Origin: Fluviibacter phosphoraccumulans
Lineage (GTDB): Bacteria > Pseudomonadota > Gammaproteobacteria > Burkholderiales > Rhodocyclaceae
Assembly (NCBI RefSeq): GCF_016110345.1
Contig: NZ_AP019011.1
Coordinates: forward strand, 310,001 to 374,000
Length of the DNA: 64,000 bases
Direction of reading: 5' to 3'
The notes under the pieces were generated by a model. It ran no database searches, had not been told where the DNA came from, and saw nothing but the letters and a program-made list of their open reading frames with translations. The translations under genes were made by a program, and so were the position numbers. Each line of letters starts with the position of its first letter. Within the stretch, counting starts at the first letter, position 1. Positions 25,596 through 34,843 of the stretch are shown in pieces.

Positions 25596-26824
25596 CAGAT
25601 AACGACCCGGCACTGGCCGGGTTGTCAGATCCCCGGTTAGCCAGAAAATCTGCGCAGCGCCTTTCCGCGGAACAGGCTCGGGAACGTGTGCTGATCGTGC
25701 AGGTGGATTTCGGCAATCTTGATCTTGACGAAGCCATAGAAGAAGTGCGCATGCTCGCTGAGTCAGCGGGTGCAGACGTGGCGGATGTCATGACGTGTCG
25801 GCGTGATCGCCCGGACGTGGCGCTCTTTGTCGGTTCGGGTAAAGCCGAAGAGATTGGGCAACATGCCAAAGCATTGGATGCTGGGTTAGTGATTTTTAAT
25901 CACAGCCTTTCGCCTGTGCAGCAGCGGAACCTGGAACAAGTGGTGCATGGTCGTGTGATCGACCGGACCAGCCTGATTCTGGATATTTTTGCCCTGCGCG
26001 CCCAAAGTGCCGAAGGCAAGCTGCAGGTGGAGTTGGCGCAGCTTGAGCACCTCGCTTCGCGCCTCATTCGTGGTTGGACCCACCTGGAGCGCCAGCGAGG
26101 CGGGATCGGCATGCGTGGCCCCGGCGAAACCCAGCTTGAAACCGACCGCCGTTTAATCGGTACGCGCGTCAAAATGCTCAAGGAACGGCTGGCCCGTCTG
26201 GCCAAGCAACGGCGAACGCAGGGTCGGGCGCGCAGTCGGCAAGGCGTCTTAACGATCTCGCTGGTGGGTTATACCAATGCCGGTAAATCAACACTCTTTA
26301 ATGCGCTGACGCATTCAGGGGCTTATGCGGCCGATCAGTTGTTTGCCACGCTGGATACAACCGTGCGGCGTGTCTGGTTGCCCGAGGCGGGCAATGTGGT
26401 GATAGCCGATACGGTGGGCTTCATCCGCGACCTGCCGCATACCTTGGTAGAAGCCTTTAAAGCCACGCTGGAGACAACCACCCAGGCGGACTTGCTGCTG
26501 CATGTTATTGACGCGGCAAACCCGGCACGGGATCTGCAGATTGTCGAAGTGAACAAGGTGTTGGCTGAGATTGGCGCCAGTCATGTGCCCCAGATTCGCG
26601 TCTATAACAAGTGCGATCTGACCGCTGCAGAGCCCGGAGTGGAGCGGGATCCCTATGGTAAAATCACCCGCGTACGGCTTAGCGCCCAAACCGGCGCGGG
26701 GCTTCCCTGGTTAAGGGCGGCAATTGCCGAATTTGCCCGCCCGGACTCTGAAAATCCTGAGTCATCCAGTCATTCCTTGGAGTTAGCGCCACCGCCGCTG
26801 CTGTCGCCTGATGTCGATCAATGA
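25592..26824 (+). CDS. hflX: GTPase HflX
   Basis: Ribosome-associated GTPase that splits stalled ribosomes. 410 residues: an HflX N-terminal domain with the nucleotide-binding glycine region (DVALFVGSGKAEEIGQHA), a coiled-coil linker with the family signature GGIGMRGPGETQLETDRR, and the G domain (VGYTNAGKSTLFNALT, DTVGFIRDLPH, NKCD). Overlaps hfq at the start and hflK by 14 nt at the end. Confidence 0.96.
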   Translation: MTDNDPALAGLSDPRLARKSAQRLSAEQARERVLIVQVDFGNLDLDEAIEEVRMLAESAGADVADVMTCRRDRPDVALFVGSGKAEEIGQHAKALDAGLVIFNHSLSPVQQRNLEQVVHGRVIDRTSLILDIFALRAQSAEGKLQVELAQLEHLASRLIRGWTHLERQRGGIGMRGPGETQLETDRRLIGTRVKMLKERLARLAKQRRTQGRARSRQGVLTISLVGYTNAGKSTLFNALTHSGAYAADQLFATLDTTVRRVWLPEAGNVVIADTVGFIRDLPHTLVEAFKATLETTTQADLLLHVIDAANPARDLQIVEVNKVLAEIGASHVPQIRVYNKCDLTAAEPGVERDPYGKITRVRLSAQTGAGLPWLRAAIAEFARPDSENPESSSHSLELAPPPLLSPDVDQ

Positions 26825-28163
26825 TCCCCAATGGGGAAATAGCCACCGACCGGAAGAAAAAGATCCGGAGCAGGTACCAGAACAAGCTGGTACGGCGCCG
26901 GTGCAACCCGACGCAGGGCGCAGGGGGGCTGAACTCCAGCAAAAATCACCGGTAGAGCCACCCGCAGGCGGTCCGCAAAAACCTGCGGGTCCCCCCGAAG
27001 GACCGCCGGATTTAGAAGTGCTCTGGCAACAATTAGTCCATCGTATTCGCACTAAAATTGCGCTGTTGCTGCGGCGAGACCCGCCTGCGCCGCTGTCGGA
27101 GCCTGTCGCTAATCGCGTTACCGATGCCGCGCCTAACGATGCGCCTTTAGGCTGGCAGGCTTTGTCTTTGCAAAGTTGGCTGATCGGTGTGTCCCTACTG
27201 ATTGGCGCATGGCTGATGAGTGGTTTTTATCTGGTCGATGCCAATCAGCGCGCCGTGCTCAGTCGCTTTGGCGTTATCACCAGCACCGAAGACACTGGCT
27301 GGCACTGGCGTTGGCCTTATCCGCTGGAGAGTGTGCGCCTCGTGAATGTGACGGGAGATCGTACACTGGAGATCGGGGCACCCAGCGCAAAACGACAAGC
27401 GACGGGCATGATGCTTACCGCAGACCAGAATCTGGTCGGGGTGGCTTATGCCGTGGTCTATCAGGTGAACGATCCGGTGGCTTACCTGAGTCGCGTCGAA
27501 GCGCCGTCAGATTTGCTGGCGGCCCTGTCTGAAACCGCGTTGCGTGAAGCCGTCGCGTCGCAGCCGCTGTCGCTGCTACAGGGCACATTAGCCAAGCCCG
27601 GCGTCGAGACAACCCATGCACCGTTTCTGGAGGGGGTCCGTCAGCAAATGCAATTGTCGTTGGACGCTTTAAAAACGGGGGTTCAGGTTAAAGCCATCCA
27701 GATTCAGGCGTTGCGTTTGCCCGGACCTGTGTTGCAGGCAGTGAAACAGGCTGAACAGGCAGAGCAGGCGCAGATTCGTACATTACGTGAGACACAGGCG
27801 GCGGCGGGTGAAAGTCTGATTAAAGCCCGCAAGCTGGCCAATCGGTTACAGGAAGAAAGTACCGGCTACGCACAAGAGTTGGATGTTGCCACCATGCGGT
27901 TGAATGCGGCCAACCCCAAGCCGGACCTGGCTGAAGCGCAAAATCAGCTGGGCGCATTGAATGCTGCTTTGCGCCAGCAGTATCCGCGCTTATTTGATAC
28001 CTACGCAGATTTAGTGGCGCAAACGCAGCCTGTCAGCGCGGTCGCAAAACCCAAACCCGCCACAAGCAATGGCGCAGTTGCGGTGCCCACCGCGTCAAGC
28101 TGGCGTGATCCGGATCTGATGCGTTCCCGCGATAGAGTCGATCGGCCGGGGAGCGGTTCATGA
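26811..28163 (+). CDS. hflK: FtsH protease modulator HflK
   Basis: Membrane SPFH/prohibitin protein that forms the HflKC cage around FtsH. 450 residues, longer than many homologues because of a Pro/Gln/Gly-rich cytoplasmic N-terminus. One membrane helix (WLIGVSLLIGAWLMSGFYLV) precedes the SPFH domain (DANQRAVLSRFGVI ... GWHWRWPYPLE). The ATG at 26811 lies inside hflX and gives the family start MSINDPQWGN. The stop overlaps hflC. Confidence 0.93.
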   Translation: MSINDPQWGNSHRPEEKDPEQVPEQAGTAPVQPDAGRRGAELQQKSPVEPPAGGPQKPAGPPEGPPDLEVLWQQLVHRIRTKIALLLRRDPPAPLSEPVANRVTDAAPNDAPLGWQALSLQSWLIGVSLLIGAWLMSGFYLVDANQRAVLSRFGVITSTEDTGWHWRWPYPLESVRLVNVTGDRTLEIGAPSAKRQATGMMLTADQNLVGVAYAVVYQVNDPVAYLSRVEAPSDLLAALSETALREAVASQPLSLLQGTLAKPGVETTHAPFLEGVRQQMQLSLDALKTGVQVKAIQIQALRLPGPVLQAVKQAEQAEQAQIRTLRETQAAAGESLIKARKLANRLQEESTGYAQELDVATMRLNAANPKPDLAEAQNQLGALNAALRQQYPRLFDTYADLVAQTQPVSAVAKPKPATSNGAVAVPTASSWRDPDLMRSRDRVDRPGSGS

Positions 28164-29053
28164 CCGCCACTGAGACCGTCAAAATGGATCGCCGCTTGTC
28201 CTTGGGGCGGCTGGGGGCTGTCGCCGTTGTTCTGGCGCTGCTGCTGGCGATTTTTTCTCTGGTCGTAGTGGAGTCTGGCCAGGTCGGCGTGGTGATCCGT
28301 ACCGGCTCGGATGCAACGCCGCGTGTGCTGATGGAACCCGGCATTTATACCCGGTTCCCTTTTGCCGAACGAGTCTGGTTGGTGGATACCCGTCTCCAAA
28401 CAACGGAGCAGGGTAGTCCTCTGTCTTACACCACGTTGGACCAACAGACGGTGCAGCTTTCTGGCTGGGCGGCTTGGCGCGTCAGTGACGCCGTTCGGTT
28501 CAATGCCAGCACCGCCTCCGGAAAAAACCCGGTCGATGAACGTGTGCTGGCGGCGCTGGGTAAAACGCTGACCAGCATCGTTCAGGTGAAAACAGTGTCG
28601 AGTCTGCAAAGCAGCCTGTCTGCCGATGAGCAGGCACGTTGGTTAGAAGCGCTCAATGGCGAGTTAGCGCTCTTGGGGATCACCGCAGAGCAGGTCGGTA
28701 TTCGGCAAGTCGCCTTGTCGGAGGCTGCCAACGAGGCCATTTACAACCGCATGGCGGCCAGCCGTCAGCAAGCGGAGCAGCGACTGGTTCAAGGGTTGTC
28801 TGCGGACGAACAGCAACTGGTTGCGTTGCAAACCAAGCAGCGCGATCAGGTGCTGGGTGATGCGTATCAGCAAAGCCAGCGGCAACGCCAGGCGGCGGAA
28901 TCAAAGCTGGTGGCTGCATACGCCAAACAATATGGGCAGGCCGCTGCATTTCAGGCGCAGTTGAAGGCGCCGGTGCCTGCGACGGCCGCAGTTGTTGCAC
29001 CGGTTTCGTCGGCCGCTCCCCCCGTCGGCGCAGACCCTGCCCGATCCGAATAA
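28160..29053 (+). CDS. hflC: FtsH protease modulator HflC
   Basis: Partner of HflK, 297 residues, with one N-terminal membrane helix (LGAVAVVLALLLAIFSLVVV) and an SPFH domain (VESGQVGVVIRTGS ... GIYTRFPFAERVWLVDTRLQ). The usual family motif with RQ residues in the C-terminal coiled coil is present (NRMAASRQQAEQRLVQGLS). The C-terminus is Ala/Pro-rich. Coupled to hflK by ATGA overlap. Confidence 0.92.
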   Translation: MTATETVKMDRRLSLGRLGAVAVVLALLLAIFSLVVVESGQVGVVIRTGSDATPRVLMEPGIYTRFPFAERVWLVDTRLQTTEQGSPLSYTTLDQQTVQLSGWAAWRVSDAVRFNASTASGKNPVDERVLAALGKTLTSIVQVKTVSSLQSSLSADEQARWLEALNGELALLGITAEQVGIRQVALSEAANEAIYNRMAASRQQAEQRLVQGLSADEQQLVALQTKQRDQVLGDAYQQSQRQRQAAESKLVAAYAKQYGQAAAFQAQLKAPVPATAAVVAPVSSAAPPVGADPARSE

Positions 29054-29076
29054 CCCATCCATTCCAAGAGTCACGC

Positions 29077-29271
29077 ATGAACGACACGATCTGGCTGGCG
29101 ATTGCCCTGATGCTTGTATTTGAGGGTATGCTCCCATTCATTTCGCCGCGCATGTGGCGAGAGACTTTTGAACGCATGCTTCAGTTGCGTGATGGTCAGA
29201 TCCGCTTTCTCGGGCTGACCGCCATGCTGGCCGGCGTGCTTATTCTTACTGTATTGCGTCAAACATCATGA
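29077..29271 (+). CDS. DUF2065 family small membrane protein (YjeT-like)
   Basis: 64-residue protein with two hydrophobic helices (TIWLAIALMLVFEGMLPFI and GLTAMLAGVLILTVL) around a polar segment with PRMWRETF and RDGQIRFLG, which match DUF2065. Function unknown; its place between hflC and hisZ or purA is conserved in beta- and gammaproteobacteria. Its stop overlaps the hisZ start by ATGA. Confidence 0.88.
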   Translation: MNDTIWLAIALMLVFEGMLPFISPRMWRETFERMLQLRDGQIRFLGLTAMLAGVLILTVLRQTS

Positions 29272-30458
29272 TGAAGTGGTTGTTGCCCGAATCCGTTGCC
29301 GATGCCTTGCCCGATGAGGCAGCGCGTCTTGAAACCCTGCGCCGTCGTTTGCTCGATCTGTATCAGGCCCATGGCTATGAACTTGTTCAGCCGCCGCTGA
29401 TCGAATATCTTGATTCCCTGTTGACAGGGGCAGGGCGCGAGATGGATTTGCGCACCTTCAAATTGGTGGATCAAGGCTCGGGGCGTACACTGGGTGTGCG
29501 TGCCGACATGACGGCACAAGTGGCGCGTATTGATGCGCACCTGCTTAATCGCGCCGGTGTTGTGCGTCTTTGTTACTGTCACAGCGTATTGCATGCGCAA
29601 CCGGCAGATATGCAGGCCAGCCGAGAGCCCTTCCAGTTGGGCGCAGAGATTTATGGCTATGCCGATCTTGCTGCCGATCTCGAAATCGTGCGCCTGGCGG
29701 CTGCCACGCTCCAAGCGGCAGGTGCGCCAGCGGCCCGTATTGATCTGGGTCATATGGGGATTTTCCGGACGTTGATGACCCTGGCGGGCATTAATGGCGA
29801 AGGCGAAGAGAATTTCTTTAAGCTGCTCCAGCGTAAAGATATCCCGGCGCTGGAGGCAGAAACGGCAGACTGGCGACCTGAACTACGTGCCGCCATGCTG
29901 GCCTTGCCGCGCCTTTATGGCGATCGTACGGTTCTCGCCAAGGCCCGCGAAGTCTTGCCCAAGGTGCCCGCTATTCACAAAGCGCTGGACGATCTGGATG
30001 CACTGATTTCCCAGGCCTCAGACCTGCCGCTCTATCTCGATCTCTCAGACCTGCGTGGCTACCATTACCATAGCGGTATCGTCTTTGCGGGTTATTGTCA
30101 GGGGCGGAGTGCGGCCATGGTGCTTGGCGGGCGTTATGATGGCGTGGGCGCCGCTTTTGGTCGAGCGCGGCCGGCAACTGGTTTTTCGCTGGATATTCGC
30201 GAATTATGTCAGCTGGCGACCTTGCCGTTAGCGCCAGCCGCGATTTTTGCGGCAGCCTTGCCCGTCGATGCAAATACCGATGCGCGTGATGCACGCGCCC
30301 AAGCGATTCAACGATTGCGCGAGCAGGGTGAGCGCGTGATCGATGCGCTACCCGGAGAGATGCAAACTCCGGGGGTCAATGACGTGCTTTACAGCGGCAG
30401 TGTCTGTGATCGCGTTTTGGTACTGATGCAGGGTAAGTGGATTGTTCAGGCCTCTTGA
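29268..30458 (+). CDS. hisZ: ATP phosphoribosyltransferase regulatory subunit
   Basis: HisS-like regulatory partner of the short form of HisG, which catalyses the first step of histidine synthesis. 396 residues with degenerate class II motifs (YQAHGYELVQPPLIEYLDSL; RADMTAQVARIDAHLL; GGRYDGVGAAFGRARPATGFSLDI) but lacking the histidine-tRNA ligase specific loop sequences seen in the hisS at 20721. It implies the genome encodes a short HisG elsewhere. Location upstream of purA is typical for betaproteobacteria. Confidence 0.93.
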   Translation: MMKWLLPESVADALPDEAARLETLRRRLLDLYQAHGYELVQPPLIEYLDSLLTGAGREMDLRTFKLVDQGSGRTLGVRADMTAQVARIDAHLLNRAGVVRLCYCHSVLHAQPADMQASREPFQLGAEIYGYADLAADLEIVRLAAATLQAAGAPAARIDLGHMGIFRTLMTLAGINGEGEENFFKLLQRKDIPALEAETADWRPELRAAMLALPRLYGDRTVLAKAREVLPKVPAIHKALDDLDALISQASDLPLYLDLSDLRGYHYHSGIVFAGYCQGRSAAMVLGGRYDGVGAAFGRARPATGFSLDIRELCQLATLPLAPAAIFAAALPVDANTDARDARAQAIQRLREQGERVIDALPGEMQTPGVNDVLYSGSVCDRVLVLMQGKWIVQAS

Positions 30459-30502
30459 GCCCGGATCCTTTTGATTCATTTTTCTTAGAACAGACGTAAC
30501 GT

Positions 30503-31810
30503 ATGGCTAAAAATATCGTAGTAGTGGGTACCCAGTGGGGCGACGAAGGTAAGGGCAAGATCGTCGACTGGCTAACGGATAACGCCGGTGGTGTCGTGCG
30601 CTTTCAGGGCGGCCACAATGCGGGTCATACCCTCGTCATTGGTGAAAAAGAATACAAGCTGAACCTCGTGCCTTCGGGTATTGTGCGTGACGGCGTACAT
30701 TGCTACATCGGCAATGGCGTCGTGCTAGACGTGCATCACCTGCTCAGCGAAATCGCTACGCTGGAAGCCGATGGCCTCAAGGTGCGCGGTCGCGTGACTA
30801 TTAGCCCGGGCTGCCCGGTCATTCTGCCGTACCACTCGGCACTGGATCGTGCGCGTGAAGCCAAGCGTTGCAGTGACACCAAGATTGGTACCACGGGCAA
30901 AGGCATTGGCCCGACCTACGAAGACAAGGTCGCGCGTCGTGCACTGCGCGTTTACGATCTGTTCCATCCTGAAACGCTGTCGGCCAAGCTCAAGGAAGTG
31001 CTTGAGTATCACAACTTTGTGCTGACCCAGTATCTGGATGCCGAGCCGCTGGATCACGCCACAATTCTGGCGCAGGCACTGGCTGATGCCGAACAGATCA
31101 AGCCAATGGTCGGCGATGTATCGGCAGCACTCTATGCCGCTAACAAGGCGGGTCAGAATCTGCTGTTCGAAGGTGCCCAGGGCACCTTGCTGGATATCGA
31201 TCACGGCACCTACCCGTTCGTGACCTCATCCAACTGTGTGGCTGGTCAGGCTTCAGCGGGTACGGGTGTGGGTCCGGGCATGCTGCATTACATTCTCGGC
31301 ATCACCAAGGCCTACACAACCCGCGTGGGTGGCGGTCCGTTCCCCACGGAACTAGATATCGATACCAAGGGCACGCCGGGCTACCAGATGTCTACGGTTG
31401 GTCGTGAATTCGGTACCGTGACTGGCCGTAAGCGCCGCTGTGGCTGGTATGACGCCGCCGCCATGCGTCGCTCTGCCATGATCAACGGTTTGACGGGTCT
31501 GTGTATTACCAAGCTGGATGTGCTTGATGGCATCAAAGAACTGAAGATTTGTACAGGCTACAAGCTGGATGGCAAAACACTGGATCTGTTGCCGCTGGGT
31601 GCTGATGACGTGGCGCGTTGCGAACCGATCTACGAAAGCATGCCGGGTTGGTCTGAAACCACTTTCGGCGTAAAACGCTGGGAAGATCTGCCGCAGGCAG
31701 CGCGTGATTACCTGCTGCGACTCGAGCAGGTGACAGGTGTTCCGGTAGCCATTGTCTCTACTGGCCCGGAACGGGACGAAACGATTGTTCGTGTTCATCC
31801 GTTTGCCTGA
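30503..31810 (+). CDS. purA: Adenylosuccinate synthetase
   Basis: Converts IMP and aspartate to adenylosuccinate in AMP synthesis. 435 residues. The start (VVVGTQWGDEGKGKIVDWL) holds the GTP-binding loop; QGGHNAGHT, IGTTGKGIGPTYEDK and GTVTGRKRRCGWYD are family signatures. It starts 44 nt after hisZ. A GC hairpin without a T-run follows. Confidence 0.97.
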   Translation: MAKNIVVVGTQWGDEGKGKIVDWLTDNAGGVVRFQGGHNAGHTLVIGEKEYKLNLVPSGIVRDGVHCYIGNGVVLDVHHLLSEIATLEADGLKVRGRVTISPGCPVILPYHSALDRAREAKRCSDTKIGTTGKGIGPTYEDKVARRALRVYDLFHPETLSAKLKEVLEYHNFVLTQYLDAEPLDHATILAQALADAEQIKPMVGDVSAALYAANKAGQNLLFEGAQGTLLDIDHGTYPFVTSSNCVAGQASAGTGVGPGMLHYILGITKAYTTRVGGGPFPTELDIDTKGTPGYQMSTVGREFGTVTGRKRRCGWYDAAAMRRSAMINGLTGLCITKLDVLDGIKELKICTGYKLDGKTLDLLPLGADDVARCEPIYESMPGWSETTFGVKRWEDLPQAARDYLLRLEQVTGVPVAIVSTGPERDETIVRVHPFA

Positions 31811-31822
31811 TCTGCAAAACCC

Positions 31823-31842
31823 GAGCCCGCGTCAGCGGGCTC
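31823..31842 (+). terminator. GC hairpin after purA, weak terminator
   Basis: GAGCCCGC / GCGGGCTC with a GTCA tetraloop 12 nt after the purA stop. The following bases (AATGCTTTAGG) contain no real T-run, so termination is probably incomplete and purA transcripts may continue antisense through the tRNA into rnr. Confidence 0.45.
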
Positions 31843-31945
31843 AATGCTTTAGGGCCAGCCCATTGCTTTTACAGGCACAGGCCCAACATACGGCCTTAGC
31901 TATTGAATGGGCCGGCCACATAAAGATGATAAAGTGCCCCAAAAC

Positions 31946-31968
31946 AAAAAACCCGCACAAGGCGGGTT
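31946..31968 (-). terminator. Terminator for tRNA-Leu (minus strand)
   Basis: On the minus strand AACCCGC / GCGGGTT form a 7-bp stem with a short loop followed by a run of Ts (TTTTTTG), 13 nt past the tRNA 3' end. On the plus strand the same hairpin has no T-run, so it is directional. Confidence 0.85.
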
Positions 31969-31981
31969 CAATGTTATTCGT

Positions 31982-32066
<85 letters not shown>

Positions 32067-32083
32067 AGGTGCGAAGAAACAGA

Positions 32084-32111
32084 ATTATAGAAGAAAGAAT
32101 GAAAATGTCAA
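32084..32111 (-). promoter_or_regulatory. Consensus sigma-70 promoter of tRNA-Leu, inside the rnr start
   Basis: On the minus strand TTGACA (32111-32106) and TATAAT (32089-32084) are both perfect and 16 nt apart. Transcription should start about 10 nt before the tRNA 5' end at 32066. The -35 box overlaps the first codons of rnr on the other strand. Confidence 0.9.
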
Positions 32112-34843
32112 AGAATTCCAACCGAGTTGCCAAAATACGCCGACTCGACCCGTTTTACGAACGGGAAAAAGAGAAGTATGAAAACCCGCTGCCATCCCGT
32201 GAATACATGATGCAAACGCTGGAAGCGGCCGCGTGTCCGATGAGTGAATCGGCCCTCGCTGCCCAATTGGCGATCAACGAAGATGAGCAGATTCCCTTTG
32301 AGCGCCGCATCCGCGCCATGGAGCGAGAAGGGCAGCTCATGCGTAACCGTAAGGGCGCATTGATTCTGCCGAACAAGGCCGACCTGGTTGCCTGCCGCGT
32401 TGAAGGCCATCCGGATGGCTTCGGATTCGCTCGCCCGGAAACCTCGATTGGCCGTGATAAAAGCGCTGACATCTTTCTGGATAACCGCCAGATGGAAAAA
32501 GCACTGCATGGCGACCGTGTGCTCGTCCGTGTTACCGGTACCGATCGTCGTGGCCGACCCGAGGGCAGCATCGTTGAAGTGACCGAGCGCGCTAATACCG
32601 AAGTCGTCGGCCGTGTGTTTGATGAATACGGTGTGCGTTATGTGGTGCCGGAAGATCGTCGTCTGCATACACGCATCGTGTTAGCGGGCGAGCCGGTCTC
32701 AGCCGGAGGCTCTCGCCGCCCGCGTAAGACCGCCGGTGCGACTCCCGAGATACAGCCAGGCCAGGTGGTCGTTGCCGAGATCCTTGAACAACCCGGCAAA
32801 CGCACCTTGCCGGTAGGTCGCATCAAGGAAGTGCTGGGTAACTATGCCGACCCCGGTATGGAAATTGAAATCGCGCTGCGCAAGCACGATCTGCCTTTTG
32901 AATTCCCCCAAGCCGTCATTGATGAAGCAGCACTGCTGCCTGAAGAAGTGGTCGTTGAGCGAGACCTCGGTAAGCGCGAAGATTTACGCGACATTCCACT
33001 GGTCACGATTGATGGCGAAACCGCCAAAGACTTTGATGATGCGGTCTTTGCTGAAGCACTGCCCAAGGGCAAAGGCTGGCGCTTAGTCGTTGCCATTGCG
33101 GACGTGTCGCACTACGTGCGCCCCGGTTCCGCATTGGATACAGAGGCCACAGCGCGCGGCAATTCGGTGTACTTCCCGCGCCGTGTGATTCCCATGCTGC
33201 CGGAAAAAATCTCCAACGGATTGTGTTCACTCAATCCGGATGTTGATCGTCTGGCCATGGTGTGCGATGCGCAGATTGATGCCAATGGTGATGTCACTAA
33301 ATACCGTTTTTATCCTGCCATATTCCGTTCACGGGCACGCCTAACCTACAACCAGGTCTGGAGCTGGTTATCTGGAGAGGCGCAACCTGCAACAGTCGTG
33401 CATCAGGCTGTACAGCCTCAGTTGCATACCCTCTATGCCTTGTTTAAAACACTACATGCGGCTCGTTTTAAACGCGGTGCCATTGATTTTGATACCGTAG
33501 AAACGCAGATGCGCTTTAACGAGCAGGGCAAGATCGAAGCGATTGTGCCCGTCATCCGCAATGACGCACACCGCCTCATTGAAGAGTGTATGTTGGCCGC
33601 CAACGTTTGTGCCGCTGATTTCCTGGAGAAGAAAAAGCAGCCGGGCTTGTTCCGTATTCACGGTACGCCAGCACCCGCCAAGCTTGAAGCGCTGCGCGAC
33701 TTCATGAAGGAGTTCGGGTTGGGTCTTGAAGGCGGTGATTCGCCGACCGGAAAAGACTACGGCAAACTACTCGACCAGATTCGTGAGCGCCCGGATTTCT
33801 CGCTGCTGCAAACGATTCTTCTACGATCCATGCAACAGGCCATCTATAGTCCGGACAACATCGGTCACTTCGGGCTGTCTTACGAGTACTACACGCACTT
33901 CACCTCACCGATCCGCCGCTATCCGGATCTGCTGGTACATCGCGCCATCAAAACGGCGCTGAAGTTTGAGAAAGTGCCGCTGCCAGCCACTGAAGCCGCC
34001 TGGGAAGAGATTGGCTTGCATTGCTCGGCCACCGAGCGCCGTGCCGATGAAGCCACGCGCGATGTGGAAGCCTGGCTCAAGTGTTATTACATGCAGGATC
34101 GTATCGGCGAAGTTTTTGATGGCACCATCTCAGGTGTCACAGCCTTTGGTGCTTTCGTTACGCTGGATCAGGTGTACGTAGAAGGCCTCGTTCATATTTC
34201 CGAACTGGGGACCGATTACTTCCACCATGATCCGATCCGGCATTGCCTGATTGGTGAACGTACCAAACAGCAGTACCGTGTGGGTGATCGCCTGCGCGTG
34301 AAATTGGTACGTGCTGATCTAGAAAGCAATCGGATCGACTTCGTGCCAGCAACGGCCATCGATGAAGCCGTGCAACCCACCGAAGCAACCCGGAGTGATC
34401 GTGATGCACTGGCGCAGGAACGCAGCCGTAAAACAGGTCGTCCGGTTGCCGTCGAGCGCCACCTGCTTGATATGGAAATGGACAAAGGGTCGGCTACGCC
34501 ACGCAAGAAGGGCGCGCCCACTGGAACAACGGGCACGCCTGCTGGAAAGTCACGACAGCTGGGAGGTCATGGTTCCGGCGGTAAACCGCACCCAGGTTCG
34601 GGCAATCCTGCTAGCAAAAGTCCAAGCAAGGGCAAAACAAAATCCAAGCCTAAAGCAAAGCCAGCCGCCCCAACTGCCGTAAAATCGCGCGGTGCGCCAA
34701 AACCGGCAGCCAAACCTGCCGCCAAGGGTGCGTCCAAATCGGGTGCAGCAAAACCCAAGGCAGTCAGCGCCAAGCCTGCCGCCAAGCCTAAGGCCGCCGC
34801 AAAACCCAATGCCACTAACCGCAGTCGTCGAGCTAAAACATGA
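32099..34843 (+). CDS. rnr: Ribonuclease R
   Basis: 3'-5' exoribonuclease able to degrade structured RNA. About 914 residues: N-terminal winged-helix region, cold-shock domains, the RNB catalytic domain with DLRDIPLVTIDGETAKDFDD and FTSPIRRYPDLLVHRAIK, and an S1 domain (GEVFDGTISGVTAFGAFVTL). After residue about 790 comes a low-complexity Lys/Ala/Pro tail rich in KPAAKP-type repeats, longer than in many homologues and probably RNA-binding. ATG 32099 and ATG 32105 are both possible starts; the frame extending back into the tRNA is not coding. The stop overlaps rlmB by ATGA. Confidence 0.95.
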   Translation: MKMSKNSNRVAKIRRLDPFYEREKEKYENPLPSREYMMQTLEAAACPMSESALAAQLAINEDEQIPFERRIRAMEREGQLMRNRKGALILPNKADLVACRVEGHPDGFGFARPETSIGRDKSADIFLDNRQMEKALHGDRVLVRVTGTDRRGRPEGSIVEVTERANTEVVGRVFDEYGVRYVVPEDRRLHTRIVLAGEPVSAGGSRRPRKTAGATPEIQPGQVVVAEILEQPGKRTLPVGRIKEVLGNYADPGMEIEIALRKHDLPFEFPQAVIDEAALLPEEVVVERDLGKREDLRDIPLVTIDGETAKDFDDAVFAEALPKGKGWRLVVAIADVSHYVRPGSALDTEATARGNSVYFPRRVIPMLPEKISNGLCSLNPDVDRLAMVCDAQIDANGDVTKYRFYPAIFRSRARLTYNQVWSWLSGEAQPATVVHQAVQPQLHTLYALFKTLHAARFKRGAIDFDTVETQMRFNEQGKIEAIVPVIRNDAHRLIEECMLAANVCAADFLEKKKQPGLFRIHGTPAPAKLEALRDFMKEFGLGLEGGDSPTGKDYGKLLDQIRERPDFSLLQTILLRSMQQAIYSPDNIGHFGLSYEYYTHFTSPIRRYPDLLVHRAIKTALKFEKVPLPATEAAWEEIGLHCSATERRADEATRDVEAWLKCYYMQDRIGEVFDGTISGVTAFGAFVTLDQVYVEGLVHISELGTDYFHHDPIRHCLIGERTKQQYRVGDRLRVKLVRADLESNRIDFVPATAIDEAVQPTEATRSDRDALAQERSRKTGRPVAVERHLLDMEMDKGSATPRKKGAPTGTTGTPAGKSRQLGGHGSGGKPHPGSGNPASKSPSKGKTKSKPKAKPAAPTAVKSRGAPKPAAKPAAKGASKSGAAKPKAVSAKPAAKPKAAAKPNATNRSRRAKT

